NCBI GenBank assembly: GCA_963800395.1
Contig: CAWDBD010000027.1
Span: 1-64,000, forward strand
Reading direction: 5' to 3'
DNA length: 64,000 nucleotides
Source: DASSBG01 sp963800395
GTDB lineage: Bacteria > Pseudomonadota > Gammaproteobacteria > Xanthomonadales > Rhodanobacteraceae
The position numbers and the translations under genes are program-made. Shown piece by piece: positions 21,169 through 30,713 of this stretch (position 1 is the stretch's first letter; the number at the start of each line of letters is the position of its first letter). The notes under the pieces are model-generated. The model saw only the letters and a program-made list of their open reading frames with translations. It made no database searches and was not told where the DNA came from.

Positions 21169-22886
21169 ATGGCTGGCCTGATTCCCGAAAGTTTCATTGA
21201 CGACCTGCTTGCCCGCGTCGACATCGTCGAGGTGGTCGAACGGCGTGTTCCCCTGAAAAAATCGGGACACGAATGGACTGCCTGCTGCCCATTCCACAAC
21301 GAGCGCACGCCCTCGTTCACGGTCAGTCCGCAGAAGCAGTTCTACCACTGCTTCGGTTGCGGCGCGCATGGCAGCGCGATCAGCTTCCTGATGGAATACG
21401 AGCACCTGGAGTTTCCTGATGCCATCGAGGAGCTGGCACAGGGGCTCGGGCTGAGCGTGCCGCACGAAGGCGGCGACGCGCCACGCAAGAGCCACCAGGG
21501 GCTTGTATGCGCTGATGGACGAGGTCGCGGCGCACTACCGCAAGGCCCTCGCCGGAAATCAGGGAGGCCCGCGAGTATTGCCACCAGCGCGGTCTGGACG
21601 ATGAGACCTTGCAACGCTTCGGCATCGGCTGGGCGGCGCAGAAGCGGTCTCATCCAGGCGCTCGGGCACAGCCCCGGGCGCATGGCGATGCTCGAGGAAG
21701 CAGGCATGATTGCGCGCGGCGACAGCGGCCTCTACGAGCGCTTCCGCCGCCGCCTCATGATCCCGATCCGTGACCGCCGCGGCCGGGTCATCGCCTTCGG
21801 CGGACGCCTGCTGGCGGGTGAGGGGCCAAGTACCTCAACTCGCCGGAGACCCCGCTGTTCCACAAGGGTCGCGAGCTGTTCGGTCTGTGGGAGGTGAAGC
21901 AGGCCAACACAAAGCTGGACCGGATCGTCGTGGTCGAGGGCTACATGGATGCCATCGCCCTGCACCAGGCCGGGCTGCCGATCGCCGTGGCCACGCTGGG
22001 CACGTCCACTACCAGTGAGCATGCCGAACGACTGTTCCGCAGCGCCGGCGACATCATATTCGCCTTCGACGGCGACCGCGCCGGACGCGACGCAGCCTGG
22101 CGGGCATTGGAAAACATCCTGCCGCAGCTCACCGACGGCCGTCAGGCCTGGTTCCTGTTTCTGCCCGACGGCGAGGACCCCGACAGCGTGGTCCGCGCCG
22201 AGGGCTGCGATGGCTTCGAAAAGCGCATCGCCAACGCCATGCCGCTTTCCAGGTACTTCTTTGCCGAGCTGGAACGTGACGTCGACATCGGCAGCATCGA
22301 CGGTCGTGCCCGCCTGGTCAGCAAGGCACAACCGCTACTGGAAAAACTCCCAGCGGGCAGCTTTCGCCAGTTGATGTTGCGCGAGCTGGAGAAGCACAGT
22401 GGCGCCAGTGTTCGCCTCACCCCCAACGGACCCGCGCAACCGCGCCCACCACGGCAGGCACAACGACGCGCCAGTCTGGTACGCAACATGATCGCCCTGC
22501 TGCTGCACCAACCGACCCTGGCCAGCGAACTGCCCTCGGACCAGCCGTTGAAGTCGCTCAGGCTGCCCGGCATCGACCTGCTCGGCGAGCTGCTGCAACA
22601 CGCGCGCCAGCGCGACGACATGACCACCGCGATGCTGATCCAGCACTTCGAGGACCATCCGCACAGCGACGCCCTGCACCGTCTGCTGACCGCCGAACGG
22701 CTGGTGCCGGGCGAAGCCCTGCGCGCCGAATTTCTTGACGGCATACGGGTACTCGAACGCCAGGCCATCACCCAGCGCATCGCCGAACTGGTGGCTGCGC
22801 AAAAGAACGGTACGCTTGACGATGCGGCCAAGGACGAACTGCGTCAGCTGCTTGCCAGAAAGGCCGGAGTGGACGAGGAGGATTGA
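21169..22886 (+). CDS. dnaG: DNA primase, frameshifted as given
   Basis: RNA primer synthesis at the replication fork. The zinc-ribbon domain is intact in the first frame (CCPFHNERTPSF, YHCFGCGAHGS). The RNA polymerase/TOPRIM core follows: LMIPIRDRRGRVIAFGGR, VVVEGYMDAIALHQ and FAFDGDRAGRDAA, which carry the metal-binding acidic residues. The C-terminal DnaB-interacting domain runs to the stop at 22886. At least three single-base indels (near 21505, 21572 and 21825) break the frame. DnaG is essential and the residues on both sides of each break are conserved, so these are almost surely sequence errors rather than a pseudogene. Confidence 0.92.
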
Positions 22887-23066
22887 GCCCCGCCGCCATC
22901 GGCTGGGCCTTCCGGTACATGACACACGAACACGTCCATGTCGCGCATTGAGGAAATTGGCCATGCCGATTTTCGCCCCACTCATCCCACGCTGAGCCGC
23001 TGTTCAGTCACATGCGTCCGGCGGGCATTACAATGGCCGTTCCAGAAGCCGCCTTCCGTTTTCGCC

Positions 23067-23675
23067 ATGCCATTGCGTTTTCCCCGACTCCTTGCCCGCA
23101 CTGCGCTGCTGGCCGCCACTGTGCTGCTGCTGGCCGCATGCACCAGCAAGCCGGCACAGTGGGACCTCAACGATGTCACCGGCCATTTGCCCGACCTCGA
23201 CTTTCAGTTGACAGGCGACAGCGGCAAGCCCGTGACCGCCGCCGCGGTCAAGGGCAAGGTGGTGATGCTCTACTTCGGCTACACCCACTGCCCGGATGTC
23301 TGCCCCTTGTCACTGACCCATCTCCACGTGGTCATGCAGCGACTGGGCAAGCTGGCCGATCAGGTGCGTATCGTGTTCGTCAGCGTCGATCCGAAGCGCG
23401 ACACGCCCGAGGTCCTGCACAACTATGTGCGCGCTTTTGACCAGCATGCCCTCGGCCTGACGGGTGACACGAAGAAAGTCCGCAAGCTGACCAAGGCCTA
23501 CCGGGTCGTATTCAACAGCCAGGCTCCGGACCAGAACGGCAATTATGAAGTCAGCCACAGCTCGGCGGTGTTCATTTTCGATCGCCAGGGCCGCGCGCGC
23601 CTCATTTCCGGGTCGGCCGACAACATGCAGGCCATCGCCCACGATGTGAAACAACTGATCGAGGAAGGCTCATGA
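23067..23675 (+). CDS. SCO1/SenC family copper metallochaperone lipoprotein
   Basis: 202 residues. A signal peptide with lipobox (VLLLAACTSK) anchors it in the inner membrane facing the periplasm. The thioredoxin-like domain has the copper motif CPDVC in FGYTHCPDVCPLSLTH and the distal histidine in YEVSHSSAVFIFD. It delivers copper to the Cu-A site of cytochrome c oxidase. The start MPLRFPRLL was chosen because the signal peptide follows directly. Its stop overlaps the next gene (ATGA), and a CtaG-like gene lies 0.8 kb downstream. Confidence 0.92.
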   Translation: MPLRFPRLLARTALLAATVLLLAACTSKPAQWDLNDVTGHLPDLDFQLTGDSGKPVTAAAVKGKVVMLYFGYTHCPDVCPLSLTHLHVVMQRLGKLADQVRIVFVSVDPKRDTPEVLHNYVRAFDQHALGLTGDTKKVRKLTKAYRVVFNSQAPDQNGNYEVSHSSAVFIFDRQGRARLISGSADNMQAIAHDVKQLIEEGS

Positions 23676-24121
23676 GACATTTTCGTGCGTTGCTGCTGCT
23701 GGCGTGTGCGCTGGTTCCACCCACCCTTTGGGCAACCAGCACGGCTCCTGCGCTGCGCGCAGAGCATGCCTGGATACGCCTGCTGCCCGGCGACCTGCCG
23801 GCAGCCGGATACATGGTGCTGGAAAACCATACCGACAAGCCCCATCAGCTGACCTCGGTGAGCAGTCCCGATTTCGGCATGGTCATGCTGCACAAGTCGG
23901 TGCGCTCCAGCGGCGTCCAGCACATGCAGCACGTTGACAGCGTGACCATTCCCGCGCACGGCAAGGTCGCCTTCAAGCCCGGTGGCTACCACCTGATGCT
24001 GATGAAACGCGTTGGCCAGCTCAAGGTCGGCCAGGTCGCCGTGATGATCCTGCATTTCAAGGACGGCGGCAGCCTCAGCGTCGGCTTCAAGCTGCGCCCC
24101 GCCAACGCCAGCAGCGAGTGA
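23672..24121 (+). CDS. Periplasmic copper chaperone PCu(A)C
   Basis: 149 residues with a signal peptide (LLLLACALVPPTLWA). The copper-binding pattern is MVMLHKS...MQHVDSVTIPAHG...GGYHLMLM, giving the family's H(M)x10Mx21HxM ligands. It works with Sco in assembling Cu-A of cytochrome oxidase. It overlaps the Sco gene by four bases and is certainly co-translated. The gene ends immediately before the palindromic repeat array. Confidence 0.93.
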   Translation: MRHFRALLLLACALVPPTLWATSTAPALRAEHAWIRLLPGDLPAAGYMVLENHTDKPHQLTSVSSPDFGMVMLHKSVRSSGVQHMQHVDSVTIPAHGKVAFKPGGYHLMLMKRVGQLKVGQVAVMILHFKDGGSLSVGFKLRPANASSE

Positions 24122-24945
24122 TTCGCTCCGCGTAGGGTGCCGCTGAGGAACGAAGCGCACCATGACGTGGAACCTGCCCCCGTGCGCTTCGCTCCGCGTA
24201 CGGTGCCGCTGAGGAACGAAGCGCACCATGACGTGGAACCCGCCCCCGTGCGCTTCGCTCCGCGTAGGGTGCTGCTGAGGAACGAAGCGCACCGTGTCCT
24301 GGACCATGCGACGGTGCGCTTCGCTGCGCTCAGCAGCACCCTACGGGTTTGCGGCAGGGCCGGAGCGCCGTCGGATGCGGCCACGCGCGTCCAGGCGTGA
24401 TGCCCGAGCAATGCGCTTCGCTGCGCGTAGGGTGCCGCTGAGGAACGAAGCGCACCATGACGTGGAACCTGCCCCCGTGCGCTTCGCTGCACGTAGGGTG
24501 CTGCTGAGGAACGAAGCGCACCGTGTCCTGGACCATGCGACGGTGCGCTTCGCTGCGCTCAGCAGCACCCTACGGGTTTGCGGCAGGGCCGGAGCGCCGT
24601 CGGATGCGGCCACGCGCGTCCAGGCGTGATGCCCGAGCAATGCGCTTCGCTGCGCGTAGGGTGCCGCTGAGGAACGAAGCGCACCGTGGCGTGGAACCTG
24701 CCCCCGTGCGCTTCGCTGCACGTAGGGTGCTGCTGAGGAACGAAGCGCACCGTGGCGTGGAACCTGCCCCGTGCGCTTCGCTCCGCGTAGGGTGCTGCTG
24801 AGGAACGAAGCGCACCGTGGCGTGGAACCTACCCCCGTGCGCTTCGCTCCGCGTAGGGTGCTGCTGAGGAACGAAGCGCACCGTGTCCTGGACCATGCGA
24901 CGGTGCGCTTTGCTGCGCTCAGCAGCACCCTACGGGTTTGCGGCG
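24120..24945. repeat. Palindromic (REP-like) repeat array
   Basis: About nine forward copies and three inverted partial copies of a roughly 45-nt unit. Each unit starts GTGCGCTTCGCT and ends GAACGAAGCGCAC, so it folds into a hairpin with a 10-bp stem and a conserved GTAGGGTGCTGCTGAGG centre. Copies recur every 65-66 nt, for example 24182, 24248, 24412, 24477, 24706, 24771 and 24837. Inverted copies are near 24314, 24540 and 24900. A larger block of about 230 bp (with GTCCTGGACCATGCGACGG) is itself repeated at about 24294, 24523 and 24883. No cas genes are present and the spacers repeat too, so it is not a CRISPR. The array runs into the last codons of ctaG. Confidence 0.88.
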
Positions 24946-25778
24946 GGTCTGGAGCGCCGCCGGATGCGGCCACGCGCGTCCAGTTGCACCCAGGCGCGGA
25001 AGGCAATCAGAGCCGCAATGACGCTCATCATGGAACTGGGTATCCACAGGATCAGGCCGCCGAGGTACTGATCGGTCATCGGCGTGATATCCAGGAATAT
25101 GCGCCCGCAGATGGCGTAGATCGGATACAGGTCATGGTTGACGAAGGTGATGTAGGCGCCGATCAGGATCTGCGGCGGAATCACCGCGAGAGCCACCAGG
25201 ATCCTGACGCCGGGCGACAGGCGCGCGGGCGGTTTGGGTCGGGTATCGAGTACCAGCCACCAGAACAGCAGCCCGTCGATCGTCATCGACCAGTTCATCA
25301 GCTTGTACAGATGCACATCGAGCATCGCGATGTAGTGGATCGGGTCGTACAGCCAAAGGTAGATCAGGCCAACGAACAGAATTGCGGCCACCAGCGGGTG
25401 CAGCACGATATCCAGCACCATCTTCACCGGCGGCCAGGCCAGCACTGGCCGCAGCACCCGACGCCGAAAACTCAAGGGCAGCCCGCGTCGCAGTGCCGCG
25501 CCGGGGTAGGCAAGCACGATCAGGAACGGCCCCAGGTGATGCAGGCCCAGGTGCTGCAGGCGGTGGATGAAGAACTGGTGTTCGGCGTAGTAGTCCAGAT
25601 GGCTGTGCAGGCCGATATAGATCGTCGCCAGACCCAACCACCATGCCAGCTGCCTGGGCCACGGCGCGCAGGCCGGCGAGCGCCGGGCACCACGCCAGTA
25701 AAGCACGGCCGCCACCAGCACGCACAGCACGACAGTGGGCGAAGGCTCCCACGGTATCAACCAGTTCAGAAAAGTCAT
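24930..25778 (-). CDS. CtaG/Caa3-type cytochrome c oxidase assembly membrane protein
   Basis: 282 residues with about seven membrane spans. Family features are TIYIGLHSHLDYYAEHQFFI, HRLQHLGLHHLGPFLIVLA and YITFVNHDLYPIY, histidine-rich as in the CtaG (caa3_CtaG, DUF1404-like) family of oxidase assembly factors. The context of Sco and PCuAC on the opposite strand agrees. The final 20 or so residues (LDARGRIRRRSRPAANP) are encoded by the neighbouring repeat array and are not family-like, so the original stop has been replaced by repeat sequence. Confidence 0.82.
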   Translation of the reverse strand: MTFLNWLIPWEPSPTVVLCVLVAAVLYWRGARRSPACAPWPRQLAWWLGLATIYIGLHSHLDYYAEHQFFIHRLQHLGLHHLGPFLIVLAYPGAALRRGLPLSFRRRVLRPVLAWPPVKMVLDIVLHPLVAAILFVGLIYLWLYDPIHYIAMLDVHLYKLMNWSMTIDGLLFWWLVLDTRPKPPARLSPGVRILVALAVIPPQILIGAYITFVNHDLYPIYAICGRIFLDITPMTDQYLGGLILWIPSSMMSVIAALIAFRAWVQLDARGRIRRRSRPAANP

Positions 25779-25955
25779 CGGCGTGCGGGCATCGGCAGTG
25801 GTTGCGGTGGATGTTCAGCGATCAAACGACACAGGATACCAGCCGCGATCCCGGGATTCCGCAAACAGTCAGGCAATCGCTCAACGACGCTGTCGACGAT
25901 GGCGGTTTCACGGCGCACCTGCGCCTCGGCATGGGCACTGCCTGCGGTCCGGTGC

Positions 25956-28787
25956 TCAGAACTCGATCCCCGGCTTCTTGCCGGCGTCGTCAGCCTTGTC
26001 TGCCTTGTAGGCCAGGCTGCGAACGAACCCCGGCACTTCACTCGCAGACAGGGGTTTGGCGTAGTAGTAGCCCTGCACGGCGTTGCAGCCAAAGCGTTTC
26101 AGCAATCGCAGTTGCTGGCGGTTCTCCACCCCTTCGGCCACCACCTGCAGGCCCAGGCTCCGGCCCAGGCTGATGATGGCACTGACGATGGTGCGGTCGC
26201 CGGCCTCGGTGGCCATCTTGTGCACGAATGTGCGATCAATCTTGACCTGCGACACCGGCATGTCCTTGAGATACTCGAGGCTGGAATAGCCGGTCCCGAA
26301 GTCATCAATGGACAAACCCACGCCAAGACTGGCCAGCGTTTCCAGCACCGGCAGGCTGGCGGCCAGATCGTAGACGATCTGTCGTTCGGTGATTTCCAGC
26401 ACGATGTCGCGCGGCGGGATGCCATGGGTGCGCGCCGATTTCAGCACCTGATCCTGCATGGCCTCGGCGCGCCGCAACTGATACCCCGACACGTTGATGC
26501 CAAGATAGAAATGCTGCAGATCGGTGCTGCGCCATTGCGCACAGCAGCGCATCGCGTCATCGATCAGCCAGGCGCCGAGCGGTTCGATGAGTCCGGATTC
26601 TTCGGCCAATGGAATAAAGCTTCCCGGACTGATGACTCCCATGGTCGGGTGGTTCCAGTAAAGCAGGGCCTCCACCCCGGAGATGCGGCGGCTTGCCATC
26701 TCGACGACCGGCTGAAAACGCAGCTCGAACTGTTTTTCGGCCAGACCCGTGCGCAAGGCTGCGAGCATGTCATGGCGCCAGCTGACCTCCCGGCTCATCC
26801 AGCGCTGATACCCCTCCACGATATTCTTGCCACGCTCCTTGGCCCGGTAAAGCGCCATGTCGGCATCGCGTACCAGGCTCTCTGCATCATCCGCATCTTC
26901 CGGGTACAGGCTGAAACCGGCGCTGATGGTGATGCTGAGCAAACGGCCTTCCAGCTCCAGGGGCTTGTCGATGCTGGTCAACAGCTCGCTTACCACGCGT
27001 TCCGTGCGTTCGCGGTCGCTATCGGGCAACAACAGCAGGAATTCGTCCCCGCCGAAACGGCACAAGACATCGATCTCGCGAATGCCGGCGCCCAGACGAC
27101 GCGCGACAGTACGGATCATGACATCGCCGGCGCTGTGCCCCAGGGTGTCGTTGATTTCCTTGAAGCCGTCCAGATCAAAGAAGACCACGGCCAGCGGCGC
27201 ACCGACATGGCTGGCCCGCGCCAGCATGGCATCGAACTGGGTGGCCAGATAGCTGCGGTTGGGCAGTCCGGTCAACGAGTCGAAATAGGCCAGGTGCCGA
27301 ATGCGCGCCTGTGCGTACTTGAGTTCCGCGATGTCGCGACACACGTAGATACGGTTGCAGGGGGCGCCGTCATCGTCACGTACCTCGACCACGGAAAGCT
27401 CCAGTGGCCGTTGCTCACCAGACTGCGTGAGAAGGCTCACCTCACCTCGCCATTGACCGTCAGCAGCCAGCTGCTGGCGAGCCTGCTGCACCATGGCCGG
27501 GTCGGTGCCCGGTGCGCACAAGCGCAACACATGGCGGCCCAGCAGCGAGCTGATACCCCGCCCGGACAGAGTGTGAAAAGCCTCATTGGCCGACACGATC
27601 CGGTTGCGTTCATCAGTGACCAGCATGCCCTCGTAGGCCGCCTCGAACACGCGCGCGGCAAGGCGCTGCCGACGCTCACTGGCTACCTGCTCGCTTATGT
27701 CGGTATAGGACCCGGCGATGCGAATGGGCGCGCCATCGGTGTCGTACTGGGTAATGCTGCGGGAAAGGATGGTGGCCACCTCACCATTGCCCTTGCGCAT
27801 CTGTATGGTGCGGGTCAAGGGCGCCGTCTTGCGCGCCTGCAGGTGACCCTGCAGCTGCTCCCGAGCCACTGGAGAATCCTCGGACTTGATCAGGCGCTGC
27901 ATTTCCAGTTTGCTGGCCTCGCTGTCTTTGCCGAACCCCAGCATCTCCAGCACGCGCTGCGAATAGAAAACCCTGTCGGAGACCAGATCCCAGTCCCAGA
28001 TACCGTCATTGGCCGCTCGGGACACCAGCGCATAGCGCTCTTCGCTCTCTCGCAACGCCTCCTCCGCAAAGATCTTGCGGCGCACCGCGCGGATGGAAAG
28101 CAGAAGCCCGACAAGAGTGAGCAGCACACCCGTGACCTGGCCAAACCATCCCAGGCGCCGTTGCAGATGGCGGGCACCGGAACTGATCTGCGTTGCAAAG
28201 CGATGCTCGATAGGTGCAAGTTCGGCGTCGATCCGATCGATATCAGCCAGTGCGCCGTGGACATTGCCCCGCATTTCGTCGCCAGCGCGCATGGCCCGAT
28301 GCAAATCATGGGCGGCCTTGTCCAGCTTGAGAATCAGTGCGTCGGCATGGCGCCACGACACCACAGCATCACGAATGCCTTCGCTGGTACCGTGATTGCG
28401 GAAGAAACCGAGCAGGCTGTCGATATCTTCTGGCGCGTTGCGACCGGCCAGCAGATGCTTGCGCGCCCTTGTGAAATCCGGTGACGGCTTTTCCAGCTCG
28501 ATACGTGCGATTCTGTCATTGAGCGGTATCGCGATCTCTCGCTGGTAGTCGCGCCATCGGGCTTCATCACCCGATTCGACGTAGCGGTACAACTGGGTAA
28601 CCGCATCATTCTGCGCTGTCACCCATAGCGCGTTGCCAACCGCATAGGCTCGCGCTCCGGCCAGCACCCGGCTGCGGTATTCGCCCAGCAGAAGCAATAC
28701 GAGCACAATCACCAGAAAAGGCCAGACGACCGCAAGCGTTCGGCCAATAGTGGCGATTTTCCATGATGCTCGCGCCTGTGGTGCCAT
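25956..28787 (-). CDS. Membrane sensor PAS-PAS-GGDEF-EAL cyclic-di-GMP protein
   Basis: 943 residues, starting MAPQARASWK with GGGAGGG upstream. Two membrane segments (about residues 17-35 and 215-232) enclose a helical periplasmic sensor domain. Two PAS domains follow (SRAANDGIWDWDLVSDRV; FEAAYEGMLVTDERNRIVSA). The GGDEF domain has the intact active site FGGDEF and LTGLPNRSYL. The EAL domain has GVEALLYW, a conserved DDFGTGYSSLEYL loop and VVAEGVEN. Both catalytic halves look competent by motif, so it may make or degrade c-di-GMP depending on the signal. Single-gene unit. Confidence 0.94.
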   Translation of the reverse strand: MAPQARASWKIATIGRTLAVVWPFLVIVLVLLLLGEYRSRVLAGARAYAVGNALWVTAQNDAVTQLYRYVESGDEARWRDYQREIAIPLNDRIARIELEKPSPDFTRARKHLLAGRNAPEDIDSLLGFFRNHGTSEGIRDAVVSWRHADALILKLDKAAHDLHRAMRAGDEMRGNVHGALADIDRIDAELAPIEHRFATQISSGARHLQRRLGWFGQVTGVLLTLVGLLLSIRAVRRKIFAEEALRESEERYALVSRAANDGIWDWDLVSDRVFYSQRVLEMLGFGKDSEASKLEMQRLIKSEDSPVAREQLQGHLQARKTAPLTRTIQMRKGNGEVATILSRSITQYDTDGAPIRIAGSYTDISEQVASERRQRLAARVFEAAYEGMLVTDERNRIVSANEAFHTLSGRGISSLLGRHVLRLCAPGTDPAMVQQARQQLAADGQWRGEVSLLTQSGEQRPLELSVVEVRDDDGAPCNRIYVCRDIAELKYAQARIRHLAYFDSLTGLPNRSYLATQFDAMLARASHVGAPLAVVFFDLDGFKEINDTLGHSAGDVMIRTVARRLGAGIREIDVLCRFGGDEFLLLLPDSDRERTERVVSELLTSIDKPLELEGRLLSITISAGFSLYPEDADDAESLVRDADMALYRAKERGKNIVEGYQRWMSREVSWRHDMLAALRTGLAEKQFELRFQPVVEMASRRISGVEALLYWNHPTMGVISPGSFIPLAEESGLIEPLGAWLIDDAMRCCAQWRSTDLQHFYLGINVSGYQLRRAEAMQDQVLKSARTHGIPPRDIVLEITERQIVYDLAASLPVLETLASLGVGLSIDDFGTGYSSLEYLKDMPVSQVKIDRTFVHKMATEAGDRTIVSAIISLGRSLGLQVVAEGVENRQQLRLLKRFGCNAVQGYYYAKPLSASEVPGFVRSLAYKADKADDAGKKPGIEF

Positions 28788-28958
28788 CCATGCCCTCCCA
28801 TGCTCAGCCTCGAAGTGTACCCCGGGTCGCCGGTAGCGCAAATTTTTCACCGGGCCGCGCACGCTGATTCCATGAGACTGGGCGGCGGGAACACCGGCAC
28901 ACACCTTCGGGCCTCGGGCAACACCGGTCTCAGTCGGTCGCCGTCTCGCTTTGCATGC

Positions 28959-29786
28959 TCAAGCGCCCGGCTTCTCAGTCCGCAGAAAAGCAAGGTGCTC
29001 CGGCAAGCGGACTTCGGCAGCCAGGGGCAGGTGATCGGAGCACGCTTCCGGCAACGCCCAGGACTGCTCGATGCGTATGCCATCGGTCGCCAGGATGTGA
29101 TCAATGGCGCGGCGCGGCTGCCAACTGGGGAAAGTGGCCGCACTGAGAACGGGCGTCTGCAGCCGCGTCCGGTCCAGCAGCGCGCGGACTTCGCGACTTT
29201 CCGTATCGCAGTTCAGATCACCCATCAGGATCGCATCCGGGTAGTCCTCCAGCAACTCGGCAATGAAACCAAGCTGCCGGGCACGTGCCTGGGTGCCCAG
29301 CGAGAGATGCGCCACAAGCACGGCGAGGCTGTGCGGCTCGACACCAAAACGGGCTACCAGCACCCCGCGGCCGGGAATGCGGCCGGGAAGCGGGTGATCG
29401 AAAACAGCCGTTGGCTCGGGGCGACTGATCAGGCCATTGGACGATGCCGCCATGCGCGCCACGCGACGGTTGGGCTGGTGGCTCCAGTAGGGCATGCCGG
29501 AGGTCTCGGCCAGATATTGCGTCTGGTTGAGGAAACCCGAGCGCAAACTGCCGGCATCCGATTCCTGCAGGCCGACGATGTCGAAGCCACTGATGATGCC
29601 GGCCAGTTCGTCCAGATGCCCCTGCTTGTCGGAATGCGGCAGGACCTGGCGCAGGCCCCGGGTGACATAGTGGCGATAGCGGTCAACGCGCGCACCGGCC
29701 AGAATATTGCAGCTCAGCAGGCGCAATCGCACTGCGTTATCAGTGTCGACGCTTTGCCCAGCCGCCGGGACCACGGCATCAGACAT
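28959..29786 (-). CDS. Endonuclease/exonuclease/phosphatase (EEP) family protein
   Basis: 275 residues from MSDAVVPAAG. EEP-fold motifs are LRLLSCNILAG, DIVGLQESDAGS (metal Glu), VLVAHLSLGTQARARQL, ILMGDLNCDTES and the C-terminal ACSDHLPLAAEVRL with the catalytic Asp-His. Proteins of this subfamily act on phosphodiesters or phospholipids; the substrate is not predictable. No signal peptide at the chosen start. The 170 bases between this gene and the GGDEF-EAL gene hold nothing recognisable. Confidence 0.85.
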   Translation of the reverse strand: MSDAVVPAAGQSVDTDNAVRLRLLSCNILAGARVDRYRHYVTRGLRQVLPHSDKQGHLDELAGIISGFDIVGLQESDAGSLRSGFLNQTQYLAETSGMPYWSHQPNRRVARMAASSNGLISRPEPTAVFDHPLPGRIPGRGVLVARFGVEPHSLAVLVAHLSLGTQARARQLGFIAELLEDYPDAILMGDLNCDTESREVRALLDRTRLQTPVLSAATFPSWQPRRAIDHILATDGIRIEQSWALPEACSDHLPLAAEVRLPEHLAFLRTEKPGA

Positions 29787-29947
29787 GCAATCAACCGCCC
29801 CCGGGAGCCTCGACTGGCAGCACGGCCAGCGCCCCGGTGACAGAAACGATCGATTCGCCCTGCAGGCAAGCGACCATATCCGGACCGGCTGGCCCGGTGC
29901 TTCGGCTTGCGGCAAGCCGTGTCATTGCAGAGTCCACGTCACCGGAT

Positions 29948-30601
29948 TCATTTCGAATCCGTGTTGCGCGCCGCCAGCTCCTTGCGTACCAGGTATTCGG
30001 TGAGCTCGACCATTTGCTCGCTGCCACCTGCCGTGTTGGGTTCAATTCGATACTTGCCATCAATGATGATGGTCGGCGTGCCCGCGACGCCGGCCTGGCG
30101 CTCCCAGGCGACGTCCTGCTGCAGCTGATTGCCGATCACGAAAGATTCGGCGGTACTGACAAACTCGCCCGGGTCGACGCCATACTGGGCATAAAACTTG
30201 CCAAGGTCTTCCAGCGTGCGGATCGGCTTGCGGTCACGATGCAGGGCATCAAACAGAGCCTGATGTCCCTTGTCTGCAACGCCCATGGCCTTGGCGGCCA
30301 GGTAGCCCCGCGCATACGGCTCCCATTGCTTGTAGAACACGGCTGGCCGGTAGGAATAGACCGCACCTGCAGGCAATTCCGACTTGATCTTTTCGGCATA
30401 GGGCTGGAAGTGCGCGCAATGCGGGCAGGCATACGAGAACACCTCGACCACTTCCACCTTGTTGCCACTGTGTGTGGCGACGGTTGGTGAAACAAGCTGA
30501 TAGTTCTTGCCTTCAACCCACTTGGACCCGTCGGCTGCCTGGGCCGCACCAGCGATCATCAGGGCCAGACCGGCCAGCAAGACACTCATTGTTTTGGGCA
30601 T
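29948..30601 (-). CDS. dsbA: Thiol:disulfide interchange protein DsbA
   Basis: 217 residues. The signal peptide (SVLLAGLALMIAGAAQA) exports it to the periplasm. The active site is CPHC in VFSYACPHCAHFQPY, with the cis-proline loop GVAGTPTIIIDGKYRI. It oxidises cysteines in secreted proteins. It is the second of two adjacent dsbA-like genes beside cytochrome c4, a known gammaproteobacterial order. Start at 30601, preceded by a purine-rich GGAGAC. Confidence 0.94.
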   Translation of the reverse strand: MPKTMSVLLAGLALMIAGAAQAADGSKWVEGKNYQLVSPTVATHSGNKVEVVEVFSYACPHCAHFQPYAEKIKSELPAGAVYSYRPAVFYKQWEPYARGYLAAKAMGVADKGHQALFDALHRDRKPIRTLEDLGKFYAQYGVDPGEFVSTAESFVIGNQLQQDVAWERQAGVAGTPTIIIDGKYRIEPNTAGGSEQMVELTEYLVRKELAARNTDSK

Positions 30602-30713
30602 TGCAGGTCTCCAGTTCACATTCGAAAAAGGTGTCGTGTCGTCGTCGCGCTTTCGGCAATGACGACAAACTTTGACCCGGTGACGTCGCGATCGTTCAGC
30701 ACCAACAGCCGCG

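Noticed and set aside
24120..24945. Possible CRISPR array
   Set aside because: Units are palindromic, the spacers repeat, several copies are inverted and there are no cas genes.
25775..25955. Small open frame (about 47 codons from a GTG) whose stop overlaps the ctaG start
   Set aside because: The overlap is suggestive, but there is no clear ribosome-binding site or family, and the stretch is more easily the ctaG leader.
24771..28484. Very long open frame (1,237 codons) on the plus strand
   Set aside because: It lies opposite ctaG and the GGDEF-EAL gene, whose protein motifs are unmistakable. Its own translation is Gln/His/Arg-rich without family features, as expected of antisense frames in high-GC DNA.
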